64,000 nt of DNA from Anagrus nilaparvatae (lineage: Eukaryota > Arthropoda > Insecta > Hymenoptera > Mymaridae), in NCBI GenBank assembly GCA_022575985.1, contig JAKSXM010000007.1:28212501-28276500 (forward strand), given 5' to 3'. The notes below the pieces were generated by a model. That model ran no database searches and had not been told where the DNA came from. It saw only the letters and a program-made list of their open reading frames with translations. How positions within the stretch are numbered: the stretch's first letter is position 1; every line of letters begins with the position of its first letter. Below are positions 34,515 through 46,117 of the stretch, one piece after another. A program made the translations under genes and the position numbers.

Positions 34515-37500
34515 GATAAACGTAATTTAAAAAAATTTTAAGGTTCCATTGAAGGAATAACAAGGAATAACAGGGGAGCTTATCAAGAAATTTGGCTCAG
34601 GGTGCAAAAATTATTATGATCCGGCCTTGTGTTATTTTACTCGACAACATAAAGTTAGGATTGTATTAGTGGGTTTTAAACGCGCATTCGCACCCCGCAA
34701 AGATGTAACGTCGATATTACCGTTCTATAATACTATATTTTTGTACACAGAGGGTAAAGTGGGGTGCAAGTGTAGATGTAAATGTGTATTGAATTTTGTA
34801 ACAGGGGAAGTTCTTCTTACTGTACGGAATAATCGATAACGGCGACCGATATGCGCGTTTGTATGGTTGTGCATGAAAGCTAAACGTGGGATATAATAAT
34901 TCTTTGCTTTACTATACAGATATAGGTGTATGATATGTATGTATATTTAAAAGCGTCCCTAAAAGCCGGCTACTGTTTTCTGGTTAAAATATGATATTTT
35001 CTTAAACTTACATACAAATAAATATAATACCTCATATAAATAATATATTATAATAAATGTTTTATTCATTTTGACAAAAACTAAATGTCTTTTTAATTTA
35101 ATTTAAAGAAAGTTTTATAATTTATGCAGATTTTAATTGTAGCGTTAAAAATTTCTTTTTTATTCCCATTTAAAGTCGCCTCCACCCCTCGTGCACTCTG
35201 CTTATATAGAAAAAAAAGAGATTTTACAATAATATATAGAAATTTTAGCCACGGTATAAAATTCAATATAAAATTCGAAGATCATTCGGTTCGATAGATT
35301 ATTCTATTGTACGGTGACGTAACAGCATCAGTTCTTTATCAAATATCATTATTATCGCTAAAATTGAATGGGCAATTAGTAGAATTAATACGAATAGATT
35401 GCAATATGATTGATTTGAAAAGACTGTTATTTTAATTCAAACATTTGTTAATTGAAATACTATACCCTCATGGCACATGCTAGGTTTTTAATTTTATATA
35501 TAATAATAACAAAAAATGATAAATCAATAAAAAGAATCGAATGTATATATTATGGCTTCGTATATTATATTGTATTATACAGTTGAGGTAACGATTACAT
35601 AAAATGACTTTATACAGACCGATACATGTACATGAAACGAAATAGCTGTAAGTAGTATGTGTTAAAGTGGGGGTACTACTTTATTGCACTTTTATCCATT
35701 TAATTTTAATGTTTTTTTTTTTTTTTGATGTTAGGTTCGCAATACCGATTCAAAAAAACGTCACTTGCTGCTTCAAAATAATAAATTAAGACTGGGCAAA
35801 CGATCCTTTTGCCTTCTAAAATTATAATACTTTTTTGCATAAAAAATAATTACTGCCTCAAAATTCTCCTTTAAATAATCTGATTTTTTGACGCAAAAAT
35901 AGTTCTATTTGTCCCAGATAATGTGCCACAAAAGGTTTTTTTTTCAGTGTGTAGAAAACTATAAGCTTCTTTATTAAAACTTCATAATTTCAAGAAAGAG
36001 TGACCGAAAAATCTGTCCCTTATTTTGCAACCTTGTTGATTTTTTGTAGAAAGGAACTTGAGCAAAATTTTTTTCCCCATCCCCAATTAATTACTCTTCC
36101 ACACTTTTATTTGGTAAAATGAATGTTAAAAAAGGCCATTTTTATACTATCAAAGTTAAAAAAATTAAATATAACTTTTTTTCCGTTTTTTGTTAACTTA
36201 AGAGTAGTTTTATCCATTTTCACACCCTGGGGAGTGATTAAAAAACTATATTAAGGTCAAAATACAATGAAACACTTTCAAATATACCTAAGTTTCCAAA
36301 AAAGGGGGTAGTCTTCACCCCCTATAATTTACTTTAATTTCGTTAATAAATCTTAAAAAAATTGCATTTCTTGATCATTAGTTCCAAAATATTGTAAAAA
36401 GGGGTAGTTTTTGTTGAGTTAAGTCTGTTCCCGTATTATATAGTCACTTAGAACCCCCAATTCAGATTCAAAGACTTAAAATACTTGCAGTAGATCTATT
36501 CTTAACCCGGTTTCCCATTTCAGAACCATCGCATCACATTATGCTTAGAGTATAAGACTAATTTAGTAATCAAGTCGATAGAGAGGTAGGTATCGGAGGT
36601 GGGAGGACAATTTATTTAATGAATTCTGGAAAACAGTGTAATAAAAAAGACTTCGCAAAAAAAAAATTTTCTTAAGTTCCCTTTAGCAAAAAATTTACAG
36701 AGGTCGCAAAAAAAGAGTTAAATTTTTAGTATTTTTTTCGGTCGCTTTTTTTAGTGATATTGATAGTAAATAATGTAGAGCAAACATTTTGCTTAATAAA
36801 CCTTGTCCCAAACTGAAAGCATAATAATGAAGACACAGAGTAACATAATTCTGATTTCTGTCGTTATTGATTTCGAATAAAAATTGCAACCTGTTACATG
36901 TTTTTTTAAATCAACAAATATATACTTTATAAAAAACCACAGGTAAACTTTTTTCATCATTTAAAAGTTATAATTATATACTAACGTTTAATATACAATT
37001 ATTACTTAATAAAGAGAATTATTTTAGTGTAATTGAATAAGCGGCGAATGGAATATAAAAGTTTAAATGATAGTGCACTTTTGTGTTTATACCTGTTTAT
37101 ACAACATTATATCAACTTTTATTGATTTTTTTTGCAGATCATATTTTTCTTTATTATCGGTGATTGGAAATTTGATAAAATGCGAGAAATATTAGTGTTT
37201 AGAAAATTTTTTAAATTAAAATGTTTGCATAAAAATAAAAAAAATGTTTTTCTGTTGTTGGACATAATATAATATGCACGCGTATAGCATGTACACATCA
37301 GTCAAGTCAGGGTCGAGGCCTTTAAAGCTAGTAAAAAACGGTATCTACCAACAACCAATACAAACAGACTCATACATTATACAAGTATAAATAAAGGTGC
37401 AAAGTTAAACGAGGGAAAGTATTTTAAATCACTTTTGTTTTTCAATCGACTAATTAATTAAATTAACAATTGTTTATAAATTTTCAGTGCTTAAATATGA

Positions 37501-37704
37501 AATTTAACTCGAGTTAATAAACTACGATAAGTTACATAATAAGGTTTAAAAGATGGGTCAGCAAATATCCATCCCCCTTGTAATACAGTAAAGAAAGAAA
37601 CGGGAAATAACATATGATCGCGAAGACGTAAACGCGAGGGGGGCACAATTATTGTTAATCTAATACCTTCGAGGACAAGGACAACATACAAACATAATCT
37701 CACC
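34515..37704. other. Intergenic/5' region upstream of onecut, no gene recognised
   Basis: Short ORFs only; a TTTTTTTTTCAGTGT motif near 35940 resembles a MITE end. Nothing coding is supported. Confidence 0.5.
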
Positions 37705-37800
37705 TGCCTATACCAGGTGTGAGTTTAGTTTTGACTACATCTGCATGAGGGGCCTCGACGACCTGGTGAACGACCCAGATGATCTTTTTCTTAACATTTT
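37705..37800 (-). other. possible upstream non-coding exon of onecut
   Basis: A GC-richer block ends at TAGGCAG|GTGAGAT (minus strand, donor at 37704-37702), a strong 5' splice site, with nothing recognisably coding before it; it includes ATGCAGATGTAG, a tiny upstream ORF. It is 3.9 kb upstream of the onecut ATG in the same orientation. The exon start is not determined, and no clear acceptor could be chosen near 33.8-33.9 kb, so this stays tentative. Confidence 0.3.
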
Positions 37801-37828
37801 CAAATTTCTATTTCCTCGGATATTTATG

Positions 37829-37830
<2 letters not shown>

Positions 37831-37860
<30 letters not shown>
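37831..37860. repeat. T30 homopolymer
   Basis: Thirty consecutive T bases next to the possible upstream onecut exon; its length in the assembly may be unreliable. Confidence 0.95.
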
Positions 37861-37861
<1 letters not shown>

Positions 37862-39469
37862 AATGAGGTGGCGCGTGTCTGCTACATTAAATTAAATTAA
37901 AGAACACAGATTTCCTTTTCTTATTTATGAGTATAGTATTATTTAATTTTGGGTAAGCAGTACAAACGAATGCTTTTTTTTTTAATTTGTATAAAACTCA
38001 TAAAAATAAAGGATGTTGCCAAGACAATGTAACTACTATTTAAATGCATTTATATTAGATACGAGAAGAGAATAGCTTGTAAATGTACTTAAATGCGCCT
38101 TGTAACTTTTATTTTATTCTCAATTTTATATTGTTAACTCCATAAAACTTTTTATGGAGGGGCAAAATCTTTTTCTTTTATTTAGTCTAAATTTCTTTTC
38201 TTTTAAAATTTCAAGTTCACCCTTTCTGTTATTCATTTTATAAATCTATTCTTAAATTAAATACATTAAATTAATGGACAATTCTTATTGGGTTAAGAGT
38301 AGCAAGTATCATTTTTATTATCGTAGATAATGTTATTCCAATTGGTAAATTATGAAAATTTTTAATTTCTCCCATTGCAAAAATTGAAAAATCTACTTAA
38401 CTATATAATGTATCGTATTCATATTGATACGGCTTCTGTACTTTTGCTCATTAAATACGATGGAAAATTCATTCACATTTGCTACGGTAAATAACATATG
38501 GCTATTTTTATTACGGGAGTTAAGTCTGTTAGAAAACTAAAAGTTGGTCGACGAGGCTTGTTTTTTCATATATGAATTTTTCATATATATCAATTAAACG
38601 AAATTTGAAAAAATTCTCTGCTAGTTAAAAACGCAGGTAAAAAAGTTATACGCCTCTTAGTGGCTTTATGATAAATCGCTTTTCACTAATTTTAAATTTC
38701 CCGCCAAATCACGTGACCAAATAATATCGAATCCGAAAATTTGTATTCTAGGGGAATTGAAGTGTATTTTGAAGGATTTATGTGAAAATGAAGAAATTTA
38801 AAAATTAAATACTTATCGTAATTAAAAATTTTTTAAATAAAAATTTTTAAAATAAAATATTATATTGTGATATTAAATGATTCAAAAATAGTGAATACAG
38901 TTATCTAGAATCAAAATTTTGAAAAACTAATGTCAAACTCAAATTCAGCTTATTTTTAATATTCTTGTAATTACTTTTGTCGCAATAGATTTCTAAAAAA
39001 TTTCATTAAAGAATGAAAACTTCCAAAAAAAACGTAATTTTGATCTAAATTGGTCAGAATTGCACCTTTTGGGCTAAAAAGTTGAGAGAGTCCATATTTC
39101 ATTGTGACATTTATAATCAAAAAATTGATACGTTATTATAAATAAACGTTTTTAATTCTTTGATTACGCAATGCACCGCGGCTCTTTTATTAAAAAATTA
39201 TTATTCAGTTTATAAATATGCCAACGACTTTAAAGAATTTATTATTAACATTTCTACTGTAGTATAACTCCTTCAAAAATTCTGAACATAATATGGCCAT
39301 AATATGTTAAAATATATTATGGCATATAAAAATATAAAAAAAATTTACTTTAGGGAATTGAGCGGTCCGAAATACCATCTGATTTACCCATTTGGACAGA
39401 TTGGAATAGGCTATATTTAAAATATATTTTGTTACGGTGAAAAGAAAACGTCTGTAAAATTTGGCCTAG

Positions 39470-39850
39470 TTTGATTTTGATCACCTGGGTGACCCAGGAC
39501 ATTGGAGTATAGGCTGAACTTCGGGTTCGTTGTCAGAAAGCTTTGTAATGTAAAGTGTAAAAGTTTAGCCTGGTTTTAAAAGAGTCACCCAGCTTAAAAA
39601 CGGCCGTATTACTGGGGTCAGGGCAGGTCCTCCGTAATATCGCTTTGACTGTAGTTTCTTCATCATGTAAGAATCAAGTATTTTAATCTAGTCTGGTTTA
39701 ATTTTTGGTTTGACTAACATTTTGGGGGTACTGTACCTCCCTAAGGCCAACGAGGCATAGGCTAAATTTTGGTTACAGTATCGGAAAATTTTGCAGATTA
39801 AAGTGTAAAAGAATTTTGTAGATTAAAGTGTAAAAGTTAAGTTTTGTTTC
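39470..39850. repeat. Diverged direct repeats with a fresh 25-bp tandem duplication
   Basis: TAGGCTGAACTTCGG...AAAGTGTAAAAGTTTAG near 39510-39570 recurs as TAGGCTAAATTTTGG...AAAGTGTAAAAG near 39757-39811. AATTTTGCAGATTAAAG plus TGTAAAAG is then repeated immediately (39787-39811 and 39812-39836). Origin unknown. Confidence 0.55.
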
Positions 39851-41385
39851 AATTTTGGTTTTTTTGTTTACCACATACTTTTCTTTACTAACAGGTTTTT
39901 CGTTGGTACAATTGATTCTTAGCCAAAGGTCTTTAAAGCCGTTACTTCAGCGGCCAACAGTAGATTACTAAAAGATTGTTATTAAAATATTTTTTCTTTC
40001 TTTTTGTTTTTTTTCATTAGACTCAAAAAACTTATTGCGATAATTTTATAAATTTTTTTGAAGCACTTAATACTTTCCTCCTCTAGTTTTTTTCTTCGTG
40101 TTTTAATAATTTATCTCGACCATTTTGAAACGCTTTTATTAAAATTTGGTCTAAAACTTATATTATTATTTTTATCCATCTCAAAAACTATTTATTCAAC
40201 CTTATCTAGCAATTGAAAACTGAAATTACAGTTGGAAGAGTTGGATACTTTTCGCCTGATAGTAAATCTGAAACTTGCTTAAAAAAGTATAAGATATTCT
40301 GACATCCATTTTCGCCTGCCAATCAAAAAAATAAACAGAATAAAAAAATAGCAAATTTAATTTATGTTTAATTATGTTTGATTTTAGCATGTTACTTTGT
40401 TTTTCTTTATTTTTACAGCGTCACAAAGGCCTCTAAAATTTTACTCAAAGTTTTAAATTTAAGATTTCCCGAAGAATCTGAAAATCAAGTAAGATTTTTC
40501 ATTTTCTAACAGGAAAAGCAAGAAAATTGGAAAATTCAGAAAATGAACAATTTTCAAAATCATTTTTTTGAGCCTAAAATTGATTTTTAAGTACTTTAAA
40601 GGCAAATGTGTCAAAAAAAGAGTTTACCAGCATGAAAAGTATGGGAAAACACATGTAAAAAAAATTTTTAAAAAAAGTAAAAAGTTGCGTTTTTTGAGAA
40701 ATTTGTATTTTCCAGTTTCCTTTAGTTTTTCCGATTATCCAGCTTTTCCTGAGGTTTTTCAGATTCGAATTGGGCGGGAATTTTTACTACCCACCTGTAT
40801 ATAGAAAATATTTTTTAGGCTTATTTAGGGCGTCCAGAAAATAAAAAACAAACGGGTGGCTGAGAATTCGAAAAAAATCAAAATTGTAAAAACAGCTGCC
40901 AAATCGCAACCAAGCCAGCTAGAGCCTTAAAAATTGGCCAGTAACCATATTTTTACATACCAAACACAGTGCAATTGGTATTTTTTAAATCCAAGACATC
41001 GACCTCAGACTTGGGTAAAAATAGCTAAAAACTACCGATATATAATATAGCCAAAAAATTTTGTCATTTCAATTAATATTTTTGCAAAAATATGAAATTT
41101 TACAAATCCTTAAAAAAATTGATTGCCCCATTTTTTTCATAAAAAAAGAAAAACTTTGGGGAAACTTTGGGAAAACTTTTTGTCATGAGGATTTTTAACA
41201 CGAAATTATATAGAACAAAAATATTTTTTGCCATTAAAATATTAAAATGTAAATCAACACACAAAACTACTTTTTTTGAATTTGCCAAGTCTCAAATAAA
41301 AAGTGTTAAAACCAAGATAAGGGTAAGGTTTTTAGGCTCGATGACCCTAGGACTATATCTAACTACTGTATATATGTCGTAGGGA

Positions 41386-42550
41386 AGTAGAGAAATCCGT
41401 GATTTGGACAAATCCCTAGTGATTTGGCCAAATTGTACGTATTAGACTAATGGAAGTTTCGATCGCCTACTTCCCTAAAATTTTTAGTGAAGTAGACGAA
41501 AATTATAGCTGTTGTCTACTACACCGATACCTTTTAGGGAAGTAGACGAATCGTCTTTATATCTGTACTTCACTGATATAAACTAAGTGGAGTAAACTAA
41601 TTTATTTTATTTGTATACTTCACGGATGGGTCTTAGGGAAGTAAAAAACAAAGAGAATTTGGTGTTTATGCCTTATAAATTTTATTGTATAATAAAAAGT
41701 TATTGCAAAAAAGAAAGTTACAATTTTTATTCAATATAAACATTCCTTTTTAAACGTCATTTACATTTTTTTTTATTTTATGTATTATTAAGATATGAAA
41801 GTCCTGTATAACATCGAGAATTACACGGAATTCCTGACTTAAAACATTTGCAACTATTAGTGCCGCATAATTTTTTGGCTGATTTACAGTTGCATTTGCG
41901 GAAGCCTAGTTCACCACTCATAGCTTGTTGAGTAGTAGCTTCACGTAAAGAAATTAAAACATCTTTAGGCACTTCGGAAACTTGAATTAGCTTTGATTTA
42001 CATTTATGCAAATCGGTTCTCGGAAAATATCCGTTTATGACACCGTTTTGTGTTCCGATTTTATATAAATCATTCTTTTTGTCCAATACGACGCCTCGTA
42101 TGTTGGAAAAATCTAATGGCCCACGGTCAACTGATGGACTGATACAGTAACTTTATCACCTTCATCTAGAAGAGGAAAAGTCTCAGAGCAAAAATTTATC
42201 ATCTTTTCAGCTGCTTTTTTTGTCTCTTACAGCAATCTTCTGTTGTCTGGTTTAGATTATTTTCTCTTATGCAAATTTGGCACAATGAATCCTTAAACTT
42301 ACCGTCAAATACCTTTGCAAAACCGATAAACACTGAAACTCATTGGCAGTAAATTCTATAAGAGTTTTATTTACGTTATATCTATTGAATAAAATAAATA
42401 AACAAATCTTGAATATTTTAAATTTCTTTTGGTACTAAATAATAATAAATAAAATTTAAAAAAAAAATGTAAATGTCAATTTTTAATAAGAAATGTTTAT
42501 ATAATATAATATATAAGGCATATAAACACCAAATTCTCTTTGTTTTTTAC
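41386..42550. mobile_element. KRBA2-like (integrase-type) DNA transposon remnant
   Basis: GTAAAAAACAAAGAGAATTT at 41641 and its complement at 42531-42550 form inverted repeats of about 37 bp, separated by about 870 bp that include a decayed KRBA2-like reading frame. Left of the inner repeat, 41386-41640 holds about nine short motifs GGGAAGTAGAC/GTGAAGTAGAC in both orientations, resembling subterminal transposase-binding repeats. The outer left boundary is uncertain. Confidence 0.6.
41778..42390 (-). pseudogene. Frameshifted KRBA2-like protein C-terminal region
   Basis: The open part (42086-41778) reads GVINGYFPRTDLHKCKSKLI and SLREATTQQAMSGELGFRKC, then a cysteine-rich end CNCKSAKKLCGTNSCKCFKS and CNSRC. 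This matches the C-terminal pattern of KRAB-A domain-containing protein 2-like proteins of insects (VDRG-x-DFxNIxGVV, SLREAA, CNCxxxCxxxxCxCxxxxxxCNSxCH), which derive from integrase-type DNA transposons. The upstream VDRGPLDFSNIRGVVL lies in the same frame beyond the first ATG. Further upstream the similarity (GDKVTVSV; TANEFQCLSVL) continues only by changing frame at about 42134 and again at about 42220. The integrase core is absent. It is a dead fragment. Confidence 0.75.
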
Positions 42551-42552
42551 TC

Positions 42553-43973
42553 CAGTCAAATCGCGGTTTAGGATGTATTTTCACTGGCCAACATGAGATT
42601 TTGTCTACTATATGTTTTTTGGGTCGCTGATCACAAAAATTGGGGTCTTATCCAGGAGATATTTTCGGAACACCCTTAAGATTGCAAAAAGTACCCCCAA
42701 AAAGGGGTTTTTTTGATATATTATCAAACTGAGTTTATACATCTAGCCAAAAATTGGTCTTAGGGGGTTTTTTGGGTCACTGTACAAGAATCTCAGGTAT
42801 TTTTTAATGAATAATTAATATTTCACCCTTAAATTAGCAAAAATTACCCCTAAAAGGGGGTGTTTTTGCTTTTTTCGCACTTTGAGCGACCAGATTATGT
42901 TCATATGGGTTTTTTGGGTCGCTGATCAAGTATTTGGGGGAATTTTTGATAAATAATAAATATTTCACCCTTAAATTAGCAAAAACAACCCCTAAAAATG
43001 GTGTTTTTGCTATTTCTGCTCTTTGAGCGACCAAATTAGGTACTTAAGGGTTTTTGGGTCGCTGATCAAGAATTTGGGGAGAATTTTTTAGGTAAAATAA
43101 ATATTTCACATTTATATTATTAAAATTCTCCCAAACGTTGCATTGCACAAAAATTGCATAAAATACTTTTCCATAGAAACATCACCGAAATTCTTGATCA
43201 AGGAACACAAAAATCCATATAGACCAAATTTAGACACTCAAAGTGCAAAAATTGCAAATGCACCCCTTTTAGGAGTTGTTTTTGCTTATTTTAGGGTAAA
43301 ATTAATTTTTAATACGAAAATCCCCCAAATTCTTGATCAGCGACCCAAAAAACCCGTTAGAACTTAATTTGGTCGCTCAAAGTGCGGATATAAGGGGTTT
43401 TTTTTTGCTAAATCAAGGGTGAAATATTGATTATTCATAAAAAAACTCCCCCAAATTCTTGATCAGCGACCCAAAGAAACCCGTAAGGACATAATCTGGT
43501 CGTTCAAAGTGCGAAAATAGCAAAAACACCCTTTTTATGGGTTGTTTTTGCTAAGATAAGGGTGAAATATTAATTATTTATCAAAAATTCCCCCAATTTC
43601 TTGATTAGAAACCCAAAAAACCCATATCTGGTCGCTCAAAGTGTGAAAATAGCAACAACAAAAAACCCTTTTAGGGGTAATTTTTGCTGATTTAAGGGTA
43701 AAATATTAATTATTCATTGAAAAATATCTAAAATTCTTGTTCAGCGACCTATAAAACCCCCTAAGACTAATTCTTGGATAAATCTATAAACTCAGTTTGC
43801 TAATATATCAAAAAACCCCTTTTTGGGGGTAGTCTTTGCAAATTTAAGGGTGTTCCGAAAATTTCGCGCAGAAATAACCCCGATTTTCGTAATCAGCGAC
43901 CCAAAAAACATATAGTAGAGCAAATTTCACGTCAGTAGGAGATAATACACCCTCCCCCCTCGCGATTTGACTG
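42553..43973. mobile_element. Foldback element with tandem ~140-bp repeats in opposing arms
   Basis: The ends are CAGTCAAATCGCG and its complement, with TCTACTATATGTTTTTTGGG next inside on both arms. The left arm has about four monomers marked by GGGTCGCTGATCAAGAATTT (42620, 42768, 42905, 43045). The right arm has six in opposite orientation (43170, 43320, 43450, 43590, 43730, 43880). The spacing of 130-150 bp and the head-to-head arrangement resemble Drosophila FB elements in architecture. It contains no credible ORF and abuts the KRBA2-like remnant. Confidence 0.8.
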
Positions 43974-45993
43974 CAGTAATATTTGAAAATTTATTTGTGT
44001 GTCTGTGTTCCATCATCAGGGTCGAACCAATGAAAAAATTACATAAAACCGGTGTCAAAAAGTAGAAAAATGTTTGCGGGTGACATAGGCCATAGTTTTG
44101 CGACTCAGCTATCATACTTTTGGAAATATTCAATTTTCAGTGTTTTTGAACTTGATAAAATTTTAAAAAATTTTTAACAAATATTGACATATATCGAGAC
44201 TATCGAAAAATTTTATTCTACACTTTGTAGTATTCGATTCGGCACCAATTCTTGCGTATTCTCTTAAACTTTAATTCAAAACGAAGGTGTGTTTAAAATT
44301 TTAAAAAATATTTTTGAAGCTGGTTGAAAAATTTTTTTGCATTTTGATGGTTTTTAAAAATTGTCTAATCTAAAAAAAATCTAGTCGAACCTAATTTTAT
44401 TTAAAAAATTTTTTTTACCAAAAATCTCGATATACTTTTTTTTTTTAATTTGGTTGTAATACCACATTTTTTCCATGAAAGTATACTATAATATTTAGAA
44501 GTATCGTTTTTACTCTATATCTCCATTCTGATATTTAATATTTTAAAAATTGGTCCCAAAAATTTTCCCTTTAAAAAATACAAAAAACTACACTTTTTTT
44601 TCTTTTTGATTGTAGTATATAATTTTTATCTATGAAAGTATTAATTTAGAAACATCTTTTCAACTTGATATTTTCAAATAAACCATTAATTTTTTGAAAA
44701 ATTTTTCTCTCAAAATTTTGCCACCAAAAAATGCAAGAAAAAATAAATTTTTTTTTCTTTATGAACCTATACCTAGTAATACCTAGTAATGCCTCATTTT
44801 TTTCTATGGAATTACTAATTTTAGAAATTCAATAGAACTATATGCCAGCTATATCAAAAACTGTATAATAGCCGCCTCACCAATACCTTTTTAAATACGT
44901 TCATGTAATTAATAATTATAACTTTACTGGGGACCTCGCTGGGAACAGAACTAGGCTCCTCTGAAAACTCTGAATGTGTTTATGCATAATTATAAATTTG
45001 CAGTGAAATATGACATTTTTATTAAGCAACAGAAAGAGAAGTAAATTCGATACAGGGTTTTTTAACTTTTGCTAGTCTAATATATATGTAGAAGGAATCG
45101 CGCCTTCCAATTTTAGCAAAACAAAAAATGGAATGTTATTAAAAATGTCTGATTCGTGGAGAAATTTTGTTACCAGGTCATTTAGACGCCTCTAGAATTC
45201 TTCTATTAAATTGCTGTATAATTTTTTGAAAACAGGTCTAGTTGTCGAGTTTCAGTATAAAGTAATTTCACCCAGTCGCTGCAAAGAAATTATGAAAAAC
45301 CGATTATAATTCGATTATAATTAGTATTAAAATTTTAAGGGAAAAAAATTCAATTATTTTTTAATTTGCGTCTAAATGCTGGAAACTATCAAAAAACTAA
45401 TAGTAAATGTCATCCTGACTAAAATAAAAAAGTCTTAGTTTTTTTATAAATTAGAGCAATTTTTGTTCAGAAAATTATTGATCATTAAAATAGTTATAAA
45501 ATAAAAGAAGTTCGAGATCAAAAAATTTAAATAAATCTTTCTAAAAAAGTACTTCGGAAATATTATGTGGATCAACCTCAATATAATAAACGAATCCTGT
45601 CCCGGTTACCTTCATTACAACTATATACCACATATATATAATATATTACTTAATGTATTTAATCAGTTTTTTAAATATCAGCTGTTTCCGTTAGAAAATC
45701 TGATACGATTTCTCTTAGAAGATATACCTAATGTATGTGTCTAAGAATAACTCAATCATTTTTGCATAATAATTGTCATCAAATTTAAACGAAAAAAATC
45801 TTTATAATAAAATTACAATTTTTATAATTTTTTTTGTTAAGAATTCAACTATGGACCTATTTTTCAACAATACTGAAACCCGTTTTTATTTTAATAAAAT
45901 AGAATTAGATTCTCTTTTTGATTCAAATAGAAATTCTGTTTCATTTTGAACTTAAATAGAATTATAAAATTATATTTTAGTAAAGAATATTTA
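43974..45993. other. Intergenic, nothing recognised
   Basis: AT-rich with short imperfect repeats (for example CCTAGTAATACCTAGTAATG near 44770); no coding evidence. Confidence 0.5.
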
Positions 45994-46117
45994 CAGCTAG
46001 TGTTCAGAAAAATAAAGAATGTCTCAAATCGCACGAAAATTACGTTCCAAGGCAAAGCCGAGGCGCGAGGATGGTAAACTGCAATTTGGGGCATTCTTTA
46101 TTTATGGACAAGGGCTG
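45994..46117. mobile_element. 124-bp Tc1/mariner-type MITE (CAG...CTG ends)
   Basis: TA|CAGCTAGTGTTCAG at the left and CATAAATAAAGAATGCCCC-type right arm ending AGGGCTG|TA. TA on both sides and inverted ends of about 27 bp fit a Tc1/mariner MITE. The internal AAATCGCACGAAAATTAC block also occurs at 26811 and, diverged, at 8660. Confidence 0.75.

Noticed and set aside
42834..43367. ORFs inside the foldback element
   Set aside because: Arise from the 140-bp monomers; repeated peptides with no domain.
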